A stretch of 64,000 bases of DNA from positions 44,572,535-44,636,534 of the forward strand of contig CM042092.1 in the NCBI GenBank assembly GCA_023512835.1, written 5' to 3'. A model generated the notes under the pieces. The model had not been told where the DNA came from. It saw only the letters and a program-made list of their open reading frames with translations, and searched no databases. Within the stretch, counting starts at the first letter, position 1; every line of letters starts with the position of its first letter. Made by a program: the position numbers and the translations under genes. The stretch comes from Taxillus chinensis. Taxonomy: Eukaryota > Streptophyta > Magnoliopsida > Santalales > Loranthaceae. Positions 11,466 to 23,024 of this stretch are shown piece by piece.

Positions 11466-12190
11466 TGGAAAGGTAAATGGTAGTGATGCAGCAGCCATAC
11501 ATGTAAACCAGGTATTATGGTTGAAAGAAATCAAGTTCTGGGGATGTAATTTCGATTCCACTCAAAATACTATTCATCATGCATAATATTATGTGAATTG
11601 TCATATGATTCTCATGTGTATTGTTAAGTGTTGAAAAAGTCTAGAGAAATCCACCTTTCGCTGAATTCGTAGTCGACCTCGAAGCAAACTGCATCGAAGA
11701 TCTGCTGGATCAAAGACTGCTGCTTCGAAGCCTCGAAGCATCCTAAATGCATCTTCGTAGAGTCGCAGTCCAAAGGATCGAAGCGAGACGGATTCTGTTA
11801 CTCACTACTCAAGCATCGCAGACACGTCAGCATGTCACTGTGCACTTAAAATCCAAAACATACCGACTTAAGGAGAGACATGGACTTTTCACTTAAGTAT
11901 TCGAACGAGTGGATTCGGATGATAAAGAGGCGGATCAGAGAAAAGAACGCGAACCCTAAAGATGAACCGACAGAGTGTGTGACTTCTACAGTACACTTCT
12001 CAACTCTTATATAAGTCACTGATAGAGACGGAGCCCAGAGGTATGTTCGTCATTTTCACACTCGAACCCTAACCCTAGAGCTCTCTCTCTCTCTCTTCGA
12101 TTCTCTCTCCTTCTCTCTTTCTCTCTCCCCTGACCACCTTCGAACCTTACAATCTCTCTATGAGTGTCTTTTTCTCTCTCTACAAGCTCC
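11466..12190 (+). promoter_or_regulatory. Upstream region of element A third ORF, promoter-like
   Basis: Non-coding. 11640-11790 contains TCGTAG, TCGAAG and GAGTCGCAG motifs like those in A's LTR array. TTATATAAG at 12007-12015 is a good TATA box, 184 bases before the ATG. GAACCCTAACCC at 12064-12075 is telo-box-like and is followed by CT-rich sequence to the ATG. B and C show the same order. Seen: the motifs and spacing. Inferred: that they drive separate transcription of the third ORF. Confidence 0.45.
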
Positions 12191-14013
12191 ATGGCAGGTC
12201 CAAGCTCATTGATGGCCGACGATCTACGTAACATTGTCCCGGGATTCATCATCGATTGGGAAGCCATAGGCGATGCCAAAGTTAGCTGGCTGGATGAATT
12301 CAGAAGTCACCTTGATGATACTGGCATTACATCTGTCTATTCGGGGATGCAAGACCTACTGATAGAAGACGTTTCAGAATTTTACGAGACCGTGGTATTC
12401 ACTGGAGACGACATTGTGGGAATGGTACACGGAGTGGAGATTCGAGTCTCTGCTGAAACGCTCTGAAATGCACTTCAACTTCCTAAAGGTAACTTTGATC
12501 CTCTTCCTAGTCTCTCCAGAGAAGAGTGTAAATCTTTTCTTGGGTATTCCAATCCTAGAAAGCAAGGTCGGGGAGCCCTGAAGATTGAGTTTTCCGGTCA
12601 GGCACTGGCGACTCTCATAGTCACCGGACAGTGCCTACTGTGTAAGAAGACTGCTCATGACTCTGCAAGCCATAAGCAGATGAGGATCATGTGCAGTGTT
12701 CTACAGGGAAGAGGAGTAGATTGGGGAACTTTGATACACACCATGATCAAGAGCAAGAAGGGACACTTTGAACTACTTCTCACCAAAGTCCTAAGGTTCC
12801 TGCACCCTGATGTATTTTGCAACTGACCTACAGTGCCACTACCGACCAAATACATTTTTAAAAGCATCTATGAGGATGGTCGGCTGGAGATCAAGTCAAT
12901 GAAGAGGCCTGATTCTAGTGCGAGAAGTCATGCAGAGGACATAGCTAGCTCTATATGGGCCCCAGCTCACATACCACGATAGCCGGTCCGTGTCCCACAG
13001 ACTTCTAGGGGCTCCTCTGCGTTCGCCGCAACAATACATATAGCTGAAGTGGTGGAGAACATTGCCAGAACTCATCTCCCCACTGGTTCTACACCTGAGG
13101 AGGCCCCTACTACCAAGCTGCCCAGGAATACTGCAGAAATTAGAGAGCCTGCAGATGGAGGGCAGACACCAGCTCAGGAAACCCCAGAGGATAGGGGTAC
13201 AACACCTGTTTTGTTGAGCTCTCTTGGGGAGTCTGAGCTAGAAGATTTTTTTGTTGAGTATGCCAAGGCTCATATGACCCCCGCCGAATTACGAAAGGCA
13301 TAGATCTCCTTTGGTAAGCAGATGGTAAATAGAGACCATCTGATAAATTGGTTGGTTGAGCAGGGTCTTGTAAGAAGAGACCCAGTGGAAGCTGTATCAG
13401 TGGTTGCCCCATCTCCCATCATGGTCCAGAATTATGTCGTTTACTGCACGACAATGAAGAAATGGATAATATTGAGATGACACAATTCATCTTTGCCCAA
13501 AAGTCTTATCTAGCAAAGCTTCCTCTCCACATTCGTCGCAATACCCGCGTGGAGCTCTGCTTGCCTATTATGCAGGCTCAGCTCCTTGATGATGCTTCAT
13601 TAATTGAGCTTATTCAGGGTCGGAGATATGAGAACTCCTTCCGTCCATGGAATGAGGTCGACCTTGTGCTCATCCCCTACCTATCAACATCGCCTCACTA
13701 GCTTCTCCTCGATCTAGATTTCAAGAACCAGAGGATAGTCATATTTGACTCAAAGCCTACCACTTTATTACTCCATAGGCGGGAACAACTTCGAGATTTC
13801 AATCGCACCCTCACGAGAGTCATGCAGGGATATTCGCATGGGTGCGGTGGATATCCTCTTTCAAAACCAATGGAGATCACTCGAGTCAAGCAAGGAGTTC
13901 CTGCTCAGGATGATGCTCATAGCTGTGGTTTCTATGTGTGCCACTATATTCGCATCCTGGCCACCACTGGCTTCTCCGCCCTTGTGCCTGAATTTGATCG
14001 GGTAAGCAGTTGA
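12191..14013 (+). pseudogene. Element A third ORF: N-terminal transposon-type domain plus Ulp1/SENP-like cysteine protease
   Basis: The start ATGGCAGG at 12191 matches the MA start in B and C; an in-frame ATG at 12164 is less likely. Residues 1-95 align by eye with B (DWEAI, LLIEDVSEFYE, DDIVGMVHGVEI) and resemble the plant transposon-protein domain. Stops or shifts occur at 12464, 12824, 12979 and 13301 and near 13415-13460. The C-terminal frame (13462-14013) has the C48 signature: W(N)EVDLVLIPYLSTSPH with catalytic His, then VIFDS with the Asp, then PAQDDAHSCGFYVC with the oxyanion Gln and nucleophile Cys. The Trp after His is a TAG stop at 13699, a TGG-to-TAG change. Ulp1 proteases remove SUMO or related modifiers. 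The role in an LTR element is unknown. Expected length is about 600 residues. Confidence 0.75.
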
Positions 14014-14514
14014 GCTGCCTCGTTACATCTGACTCCTGCTCAACTTCTACGTGAGCAAGCCATTGTTTTTCTGTTTACGCAAAGTGTAAAATATTTTGAC
14101 TTTAAACCATAACTGTCTTGTACTTTATTTATTTGTACACTGCTCTTCCTCTTTCCTCTTTTTGTGTACTTACTTTCTATCAGTTACTTTTTGTGTATGT
14201 CTTTGCTCTGCTGCCTGCTGTTCTGTGCTTTATTACATTGCTCCCATGTGATTTATGTTCTGGTGCTTGTTCCTCACCCCAAAAAGGGGGAGTATATCTC
14301 AGGGGGAGCAAGGTCGTAGGGGTATTTATCTTTGACAGGAGCCAGCTAACGCAACTTCATGTCTATGGGGGAGAGGAGTGTGCATTTTCGTAATTTTGAT
14401 CTCCTCCAAATATATGCAAAGCTATTTTCTATTAACTTAAAACTGTCCATCAAACTCGTAGTCTCAGACTTCATGTTTTCACCCGTTGTCAGCTTACATT
14501 AAATAGGGGGAGAT
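14014..14514 (+). other. Element A 3' untranslated region with polypurine tracts
   Basis: Non-coding. It has AAAAAGGGGGAG (14281-14292), AGGGGGAG (14301-14308) and the primary tract TAGGGGGAGAT (14504-14514) directly before the LTR. Reiterated polypurine tracts are a known Sirevirus trait. Confidence 0.7.
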
Positions 14515-16026
14515 TGTTGGGAATATAGGATTTGATGAAGCTGCCAAAATATAGTCTAAGTCTGGAGACTCGAAGAACCGAAGGTCATAGGGTCGAAGAG
14601 TCGAGTTCGTAGAAGTGCAACTATCATAGGACGTATTGGCAAGAGACTCATAGACTCGTAGGGTCGAGACTCAAGGCGAAATAGTGACAGAACATTGCGA
14701 CTCGTAGATCCAGGGTCGAAGGTCTCAGAGTCGAAGCACGGAAGAGAGAGTTACTGCAAGCACCAATATGTTCTGAGACTCGTAGAGTCGAAGAATTCTA
14801 AAGAACAGTAACCAATGTTAAATGACTCGTAGACTCGCAGCCAGTAGAACTGTAGAGTCCCTAAAAACACTTATGTCAATTAACAGAACTTAAACTGCCA
14901 CTAGACTCGAAGACTCGTTGAAAGTCGTAGAGTCGAAGCCTTCGAACACTGTTAAGAAAACAGGACTTGTAGACTCGTAGGTTGAAGGTCGAAGAGTCGA
15001 TGCTATAAAGACTGGCAAACAAATGAAACTGTAACTCAAGGGTCGTAGAGTGATAGAGTCATAGACTCAAGGGATACTAGTTATTCTAAAGAAATTACCA
15101 AACTTACAGACTCGGAGATCGAAGGCTAAGAGTTATAGCTAAAGGGTCATAGCCATACGGGGACTTAGTTTATGAGCATCTGCGAAAGACTAAGGAAGAA
15201 AAGTGAAGTTTGAGACTCGTAGAGTCAAAGATTTTCAGAGCCACTTAGTCAAAGAAAGTAAACTGAGAGACCGGAAGGTCGTAGACCCGCAGAGCTAGTG
15301 TCGTAGACTCGTAGCTATAACAACAGGTAGATTAGGCGGACTACGAAGAAGTCACTCTAAGCGCCATTCGAAGAGTTGCAGACTCATAGAGTCGTAGACT
15401 CGCAGACTCGCAGACTCGGAAACTTCAGTTAATAGAGTGACACAAAAGACTAACCCAACCTGAGCTCTAGCCTCGGAGACTCGAAGATTTGAGTCGTAGA
15501 CTCGCAGAAACACTGTAAATCCTGAAGCAAACTTTTGCTACTTCTAACAGGTTCTAACTGAAATCTTCAAGTCACCAAACCTACGAAGCATCTACCTTCG
15601 AGGCAAACTTACAACCCTAAACATATTCACTTAGCGATATATTCAGCTAGGGTTTGTACAGTAAGCCTGCGCCGTCCCGAGCAGTTGAGCGCATTTAATG
15701 ACTCATTAATTGCTGCCAATTACCATCCACGGATGAACGGCCAAGATCTACTGCATGCCAAATACGCAGTATGGGCATCTGATGTATAAATCAGAGCAAA
15801 TCAACCCATCCCCTGACATTCCGCATTTTCAGTGGTGGGAAGTAAGTCTGTCGGGATGGACAACACAGCGCACGAGCACTTTAACCTTAAAAAAATAAAT
15901 ATATCTCTCACACATTTAACGACAACATCGAGAGCTTAATCTCTCTCTCAAAAGAAGGAAACACACAGAACACAAAATAATGGTTTTGGCATACTTTAAA
16001 AGAAATATCTTTTTGCAGAACCAAAG
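14515..16026 (+). repeat. Element A 3' LTR, truncated by element B
   Basis: It starts TGTTGGGAATATAGG right after the polypurine tract. It contains the long GACTCG/GAGTC array, then an AT-rich segment and the 260 bases shared with the 5' LTR. It stops at 16026 where element B begins. The missing tail would correspond to 2142-2555 of the 5' LTR and is not found elsewhere in the window. Confidence 0.85.
14560..15510 (+). repeat. Array of GACTCGTAGAGTCGAAG-type motifs
   Basis: About 950 bases are built from variants of GACTCGTAG, GAGTCGAAG, GTCGTAGACTCG and GACTCGCAG, irregularly spaced. GACTC and GAGTC are complementary, so many units can pair with each other in either order. Spacing and unit length vary, which excludes a CRISPR or simple satellite. 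Confidence 0.8.
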
Positions 16027-17442
16027 TGTTGGATCAAGCCCAAAATTTGGATCATGTTGATAAAGCCCTATGTAATTTGATTTGAGATCTTTTGTGTTTC
16101 TTTGATCATTGCAGAAGATATGTTATTAATCCGGAGATACACTCGTGAGAGCAAAGCTAAGGACAGGATACATAATCCTGATCCGGACAAGAGTGAGTGT
16201 CGTCAAACACTTGGTAAATAACCAAGTCATCAATACATACGGAATAAGGAACATTCGTGCGAACTAAGAACTTAAAAGCTACGGATTACGGAATCTGCTC
16301 TTAATATCTCAAACGGACTAAGTCAAACTGATGCGGAGTAAGAATCTTGGTCTACAAGGTCGCACGAAGTAAAAGAGTCGACACGGAGCTAAAAAGTTAA
16401 GTCTTCCACTCAAGTGAACTAAAGTAAAGAAGACACAGAGTAACGCATCCGAGTCTTCCATACATACGGAGTAAGGAAGTACTGATGCAGAATAAGGACC
16501 CGAGTCTTTATTCGCACGGAGTAAGGAAGCTAGATGCGGAGTAAGGAATCCGGACCACTCACTCATGCGGAGTAAGGATATGCTAGTACGGAGTAAGCCA
16601 TCCGATCCTTTAGACTCGCAACGGAGTAAGGAACTTACATACGGAGTAAGGAACTTACATGCGGAGTAAGGAAGCGCTGATATAGAATAAGCACTCTGAC
16701 CTTCTCATTCACACGAAGTAAGGAAGCGCTGACACGGACTAAGGATTCCAGTACCAAATAGATACGGAGTAAGCAATCACTGACATGGAGTAAGGTTCCG
16801 AGCTTCATTAGCAACGGAGTAAGGAAAATTACACCGAACCAAGAAGATGCTACTTCAACTTACCGCATTTAAAGTTATCAACTCGTGGTGTCCCGAGTAA
16901 GACAAACTCGTTGAGAACCTGAAGAATCTTACACGTGGATCACCCGGATATGTGGACACAACTTTAATTATACTTGGGAACTCACGAAGGCACTTATACT
17001 CTTCAAACCCAAGATCTTGATCTCCACAAACCACAACAGTCAAGGCAGAGAGATTACCGAGGAATAGTTAGTGCTAAACGCATTCCGGAACTATAAGTTC
17101 CAAGGTTGTCTCTTAGGAATGTTTCTATAAATATTCATACTTGTACATTTGGAAGAATGTGTGCGAGCGAGCCTGAATTAATCCTGTGTATGCACAAGAG
17201 TTCAAAGACATAATATAGGCTAGTGTGTGAATCCTTTTGTAAACAGAGTATAAGAGAGTCTTGCTTCTATTTTGTTGTATTTATCTTTTGATAATAAAAT
17301 AAGATACTTCCACTATCTGGTTATCTTCCGTAGTGATTCTATCACTTAACTAGATAAGTGTTTGTGTCATAAGAGAATAGAAAAAGTTTCGATAAGAGCC
17401 TATTCACCCCCCCCCCCCCGTCTAGGCTCTAAAGGACCATCA
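16027..17442 (+). repeat. Element B 5' LTR
   Basis: Runs from TGTTGGATCAAGCCC to GGACCATCA, 1416 bases. It holds the CGGAGTAAGG array, a plant-like U3/R region with AATAAAATAAGATAC (poly(A)-signal-like, near 17293) and a C-run before the terminus. Confidence 0.88.
16260..16830 (+). repeat. CGGAGTAAGGAA minisatellite within the copia LTR
   Basis: Variants of TACGGAGTAAGGAACTTACA and GCGGAGTAAGGAAGCGCTGA recur more than 15 times. The same array, with other unit orders and copy numbers, lies at 38500-39033, 40660-41110 and 53285-53550, so it expands and contracts between copies. Confidence 0.85.
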
Positions 17443-17444
17443 AG

Positions 17445-17456
17445 TGGTATCAGAGC
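17445..17456 (+). promoter_or_regulatory. Primer-binding site of element B
   Basis: TGGTATCAGAGC two bases after the LTR end, complementary to initiator methionine tRNA. Confidence 0.88.
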
Positions 17457-17503
17457 AAGTTCTATTTGTTCTAAGTAGAGATCCCACTCTTTCACTCTCA
17501 GCA

Positions 17504-19804
17504 ATGGCCAAAGAAAGCAGTATGCTATTCAACACTCACCTTAACTCCGAAGGTGCACAAGAGCCCATCTCGAATCGAAGCAGCAGTGAAAACGTCGACC
17601 CACCTCAACCTGCGGCTGCCTCCACTGCTCAACCACGGAGTTCTGGTTTTACTATGACAAAACCGCCCAAATTCACACCTGAGCTTTTCTCCCAGTGAAA
17701 AGCTCGCATGAAGATGTTCATGGTATGCCATGACCATCTCATGTGGCCCTGTCTTCATCAGGAGATTCCAATTCCGATGACTATCGGAGAACATGGAGTT
17801 AGAAGGCGAAAAACGGATGCCGAACTTACCAACGATGAAAGAGCCTGGCAGTGCGCTAGCGAAAAGGCTCTGGCTTACGTTACATCGTCTTTGGATTCCG
17901 AGGCTTTCACGGACGTCCAGGGCTGCACGTCAGCAAAAGCTGTCTGGGATAAACTAACAATCCTCTATGTGGGAAGTCAGTCCCAGATGCAAAACGTGAT
18001 ATGTGCTCTCAAACAGAACTTTGAGAGTTTCAATCACAAACCTGGCGAATCCCTTGAGAGTATCTATCGGAGATTCGGCAAGCTCATTCTAGAGCTAAAA
18101 ACTGTCAATGAACACTACACTCAGTCTCAAATCAATGACAAGTTCTTTCGATCCTTGCCAGATCGCTACTACTCCAAGTAGCTCCAGATGCAAGCTGACA
18201 AAAACTGGCCGTTTACTGCCCTTAAAGAAATATACGGAGAGCTTCGGACTCATGAGGTCAGATTCAGATACACTGACCGTGATGAGAAAATAGCTCGGAA
18301 AGAAAAAGGGGTAGCCCTCAAAGCTACGGAATGCTCGAGTAATCATCAAGAGGATGATACGGATGAGTCAGAGAATTCTGACTCAGACGCAGAAGAGGAA
18401 ATAGCTCTTCTTGTTAAATCCTTTGAAAGATTCCTTCAGAAAAGTAGAAAAGGATTCAGAAGAGGCTCCTCATCATCCAGAAGGAGGGAACGATCGGAGT
18501 CGAGCTCCCAAGAATGATTTAATGTGGGAAACCTGGTCACTGGGCCAAGGAATGCAGATCCAAATCTAAGACGGCAGAGAAAAGTGACAAGGTTACTCCT
18601 CGACGTACCACCTCAGACAACAGCAAGAACAAGAGGAAGGCGCTCGTGACAAAGTACATCAGTGGCTTGGAAGAAGAGGAGGAATCATCGGATGATGAGC
18701 CAACTCCTAAGCAGAACGTCTGCCACATGGCAAATACTGAGGTACCTTCTATCTCTGAGCTCATGAGTAAAATAGAATCTCTTATTACTGAACGTGATCA
18801 TAAAAAGAATGAAAGACTAATAATTACTCAAATGTACAAAGATATGGAAAGTCAGAATAAACGTCTTGAATTTACTATTACTAGACTTGAAAAGGACATA
18901 GCTGACTTCAGAGGAAAAGAAGCTTGGTATCACGATCTAAGGGCTGAAAATCATCTGCTAAATACCAATCTCTCAGGCCTAAAAGTTATTGTAAAAAGAC
19001 TCGAGAATGAACATGAACAAGAAAAGGAAATAAATCGTACGTGGCTTAAATCCGGGGAAATAACCTCTTCATTTAGGACTGATCCGGATAATGTTCGAGT
19101 CAAACCTGGCCTAGGCTCAGAATCATCAACCTCCAATGCTCAAGCTACTGAGTGTCCTCCGGATTTCACTCCAAAACTAACCAACTTATATCCTATTAGT
19201 ACGTCTAAACCGTTGGATGGTTTCATTTCAGGTGGCACCATAGTTTATGACTGTGGAGTCGAGGCATTCATCGCACTTCCCAAAGCAAGAAGCACCCGTA
19301 ACTAATGATGAAGGGAAGGTTCTCGCGGTTAAAGCCAAAACTGTAGCACCCAAAAAGAAAGGAAAGGCAAAGGCTGACGCATCTAGGGCCAAGAGCATGT
19401 CACCCAAACGCAATGGATTAGGCCACAGGGAACAGAGTAGAAAGTCTGTAAAATCTAAGAGACTTGTATCCCCTATTTGTACTCCGCATTATAGTGTCTG
19501 TTCCATCTGTAGGAAAATAGGTCATTATCACTATGAATGTTGGAGTTTATCTGATAACTGGCTTTGTAATCAAATTCGTACCAATAAAGATCAGTTCAAT
19601 AAAAAGGGTTCTACGAGCAAAACAAAATCTAAACCTCAAAGGAGTTTCTCTCCCAAGATAACCCAAATAAAAGAAGTAGCTGAAACTAACAAATTAAAGT
19701 CAACTTAGAGAGCTAAAAGTACTAGCAAAGTCAAATCCGGAACTGTTGACATTACTGCTGTTCTTTCTAACCGCCCGAAACAAGTTTGGGCACCAAAAGT
19801 GTAA
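17504..19804 (+). pseudogene. Element B gag
   Basis: The start is MAKESSMLFNT, matching MAEESSLLFNT of C. The capsid core (KARMKMFMVCHDHLMWPCLHQEI, AVWDKLTILY, SLESIYRRFGKL, FFRSLPDRYY) is of the UBN2 copia type. In-frame stops at 17696 and 18179 and a shift near 18513 interrupt it. The shift falls at the zinc knuckle (CGKPGHWAKEC in the next frame, first Cys lost). 18646-19305 encodes a coiled coil (ELMSKIESLITERDHKKNE). A further shift leads to 19247-19708 with a second knuckle CSICRKIGHYHYEC; a TAG at 19706 replaces a Trp of C. Gag ends WAPKV then TAA at 19802-19804. Confidence 0.85.
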
Positions 19805-22800
19805 ACTGTTGTTTTTCAGGAGCATCTCTGGAATATACTGCCGGATCACTTGAAGTTAAAGATCAATCAAAGCAAGTAGATCCTCGATAGTGGATGCTCT
19901 AGACATATGACGGGTGGTTAGACTCTGCTTGTAGAAGTTAATGAAAAACGAGGTCCATCCGTTTCATATGGTGACAACAGCAAAGGAAAGACTGTCGGGT
20001 ATGGCACTTTAACCAACGGCTGTGTATCAATCACTAGAGTTGCACTAGTCGAAGGTTTGAAGCATAATTTGCTAAGTGTCAGTAATTTATGTGACAAAGG
20101 ATTTACTGTTTCCTTTATGTCCAACACATGTACAGTAAGGGAAAACTTATCTGGAGATGTTAAGTTATCCGGATCAAGAGATGGGGACATATACTCAGTG
20201 GTCTTAAGAAATAATTCTTCTGACCCTGTATGCTTCCTCACTAAAGCTTCAGATGAAGATAGTTGGTTATGGCATAAGCGATGCGCACATTTAAACTTTA
20301 AGACATTGTCTAAGTTAGCATCACTTGATCTTGTCACCGATCTACCTAAACTCAAATACTCCAGAGACACTCTCTGTCGAGAATGACAACTTGGCAAACA
20401 GACCAAACACAGCTTTAAGAGAAAATCAGTTAATTCAATAATTGCTCCTCTACAACTTCTTCATATGGACCTCTGCAGTCCTATTTCTGTTCCTTCGCTG
20501 GCTGGTGCGAGTACACCCTTGTGGTTATCGATGATTTCACCAGATACACATGGGTAATGTTCCTGAAATCAAAGGATCAAACTTTTGAGCATCTTGTAGA
20601 TCTTTTCAACTGGATAAGCAACTCACAAGGACTAAGCATAAAGTGCATCAGGAGTGATCATGGTACAGAATTTGATTTTTCAGAAATGAGATCATATTGT
20701 TCTGAACAGGGCATTCAGCACGACTTCTCTGCACCCAGAACTCCACAACAAAATGGGGTAGCTGAGCGCAAGAATCGTACTTTAGTCGAGGCTGGTAGAT
20801 CTATGTTAGCAGGGGCAATGCTTCCTCTCAGTTTATGGGCTGAAGCTGTGTCCACTGCCTGCTATGTTCATAACAGAACTCTAATAAATAAATCTACCAT
20901 GAAAACACCCTATGAGATGTGGAGAGGACGAAAGCCTTCAATTTCACATTTCAGAGCTTTTGGGTGTACTTGCTATATATCGATAAATGGCAAAGAAACC
21001 CGGAATAAATTTGAACCAAAATCTGATGATGGGATTTTTGTCGGGTACTCATTACATAGCAAGGCTTATCGGGCCTTTAATAGAAAACTTTTTAAAGTTG
21101 AAGAATCTATCCATGTGACCTTTGATGAAACTAATCTTGATTGGTCAAAAGTTGCTTCTTCAAGTTCTAATGTACAGGTCCCGGACAGCAACATCGACTA
21201 TTCGAAGTTTATGAATGTTCCTGTTACACATTCTGACCAACCACGTGGCATCAGCAAGGCACAAAGAAGTTATATGGATGATGCTATGGATGATTCGGAC
21301 TCAGGACTACCATTAAGCTCCGGACATACTTCTTCGGATATCCAAAATTCCGGAGCACCTTCAAGCCCGTCCGGACCAGTTAACATTGAAAGAAACAGTG
21401 TTGAAGAACCACCTAGTTCTACCGTACCTTCTAATACGGAAACATCTAGTCCGGAAGAAGCTCAACCAGCAGATATACCTGAACCACCTAATCTGGCAGA
21501 GCTTCAAATTATTCAAGATCAACCATCACATGCACAGAATTACAGATGGACCCGAAACCATCCCTCAGATCAAGTGATTCGTGATGGACTCTAGTACCAA
21601 GGCCTAAGTCTCAGCAAGTCATAGGAGTTAAATGGGTGTTCCGGAACAAGCTTGATACGGATGGAATAGTAATCCGGAACAAAGCCAGACTGGTAGCCAA
21701 AGGATATCGTCAAGAAGAAGGAATAGACTATGATGAGACCTTTGCTCCGGTAGCAAGACTTGAGGCAATCCGAATGTTTCTAGCATATGCTTCATATGAA
21801 AACTTCATAGTTTATCAAATGGACGTCAAGAGTGCATTCCTGAATGGAGATCTTCAAGAGGAGCTGTACGTTGAACAACCTCCCAGTTTTATTGAACCTA
21901 AGGCAGGATATCTAGTCTACAAGCTTTGGAAAGCTTTATATGATTTGAAGCAAGCTCCAAGAGCCTGGTACGACACACTGTCAGAATTCCTACTTGCTCA
22001 CAACTTCCAAAAAGGGAAGATAGACACCACCTTATTACTACGAAAAGAGAAAGGACACACTCTAATCGTACAGATATATGTGGATGATATCATTTTCGGA
22101 TCAACAAATCCGAAGCTTTGTGAAGAGTTTGCAAAGTTGATGACAGGTAAGTTTGAGATGAGCATGATGGGAGATCAGTCCTACTTCCTTGGAATAGAAG
22201 TTAAACAATTGAAGGAAGGAATCTTCATTAATCAAGCTAAGTACACTCGCAATCTTATTAAGAAGTTTAGTATGGAAGGTTCATCTCCCGTCAAAACTCC
22301 CATGCCTGTCAGTGCCAAGTTAGATCCTGATGTGGACGACATATCAGTAAATGTGACTGACTACAGAGGGATGATAGGATCCTTGCTGTATCTTACAGCA
22401 AGTCGCCCAGACATTATGTTTGCAACTTGCATCTGTGCACGATATCATGCGAATCCCAAGGAGTCACATATGCTCCATGTTAAACGGATATTAAGGTATC
22501 TCAAGGGAACGATGCATTTGGGACTCTGGTACCCAAAGGAGTCCAACTTCTCCTTATTCGGATACTCTGATGCTGACTTCGCTGGGTGTCGTATCGACAG
22601 GAAAAGCACAAGTGGTACGTGTCAATTTCTTGGAAATAGATTAATTTCATGGTTCAGTAAGAAGCAAAATTCCATATCAACCTCTACTGCTGAGGCAGAA
22701 TATATAGCTGCTAGGAGTTGCTGCGCACAGCTACTCTGGATGCAAAGTCAACTTACTGACTACGGTTTCAACATGTCATCTATTCCACTCTACTGCGACA

Positions 22801-23024
22801 ACACTAGCGCAATTGCTATCAGCAACAATCCTGTCATGCACCCTAAGACGAAGCATATTGAGGTCAGGTATCACTTCATACGCGACCATATTCTCAAAAG
22901 TCACATCTCACTGGAACATGTTGCTACTGAAGATCAACTGGCAGACATATTTACAAAGCCCCTACCTGATGCAAGATTCTCTGAACTACTCTTCCGATTA
23001 GGTATGCTCGACTTCTCTGCATAG
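19805..23024 (+). pseudogene. Element B pol: protease, integrase, RT, RNase H
   Basis: In frame with gag across the TAA. The protease active site ILDSGCSRHMTG is kept, but stops at 19877 and near 19918 flank it. GAG-pre-integrase (WLWHKRCAHLNF) and the integrase start (LLHMDLCSP) follow, with a TGA at 20384 and a shift near 20510. 20521-21594 carries integrase (IRSDHGTEF, PQQNGVAERKN) and the start of the linker. A deletion at about 21583 removes some 160 bases relative to C and shifts the frame. 21636-23024 is a long open stretch: RT ([25 protein letters not shown]) and RNase H ([44 protein letters not shown], cut to motif only) ending at TAG 23022. The catalytic Asp pairs are present, so decay is moderate. 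Confidence 0.88.

Larger units (their letters stand above)
1878..16026 (+). mobile_element. Copia (Sirevirus-like) element A with a third ORF
   Basis: Order: damaged 5' LTR, primer site, gag, protease-integrase-RT-RNase H, long spacer with polypurine-like repeats, third ORF with a Ulp1-like protease, polypurine tract, 3' LTR. Integrase before RT defines Ty1/copia. A long gag with a coiled-coil extension and a second zinc-knuckle-like motif, plus repeated AGGGGGAG tracts, fits the Sirevirus lineage. The 5' LTR lacks roughly its first 1.25 kb relative to the 3' LTR, and the 3' LTR is cut by element B at 16027, so the element is incomplete at both ends and cannot move. A solo gypsy LTR sits at 9771-11465. 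Confidence 0.8.

Noticed and set aside
12060..12076. Telomere-like CCCTAA repeats
   Set aside because: Only two units, next to a TATA-like box; better read as a telo-box type promoter motif than as an interstitial telomere.
14560..15510. Regular short repeats resembling a CRISPR array
   Set aside because: Repeat length and spacing vary, units are degenerate and partly inverted, and they lie inside a plant LTR between polypurine tract and shared LTR sequence.
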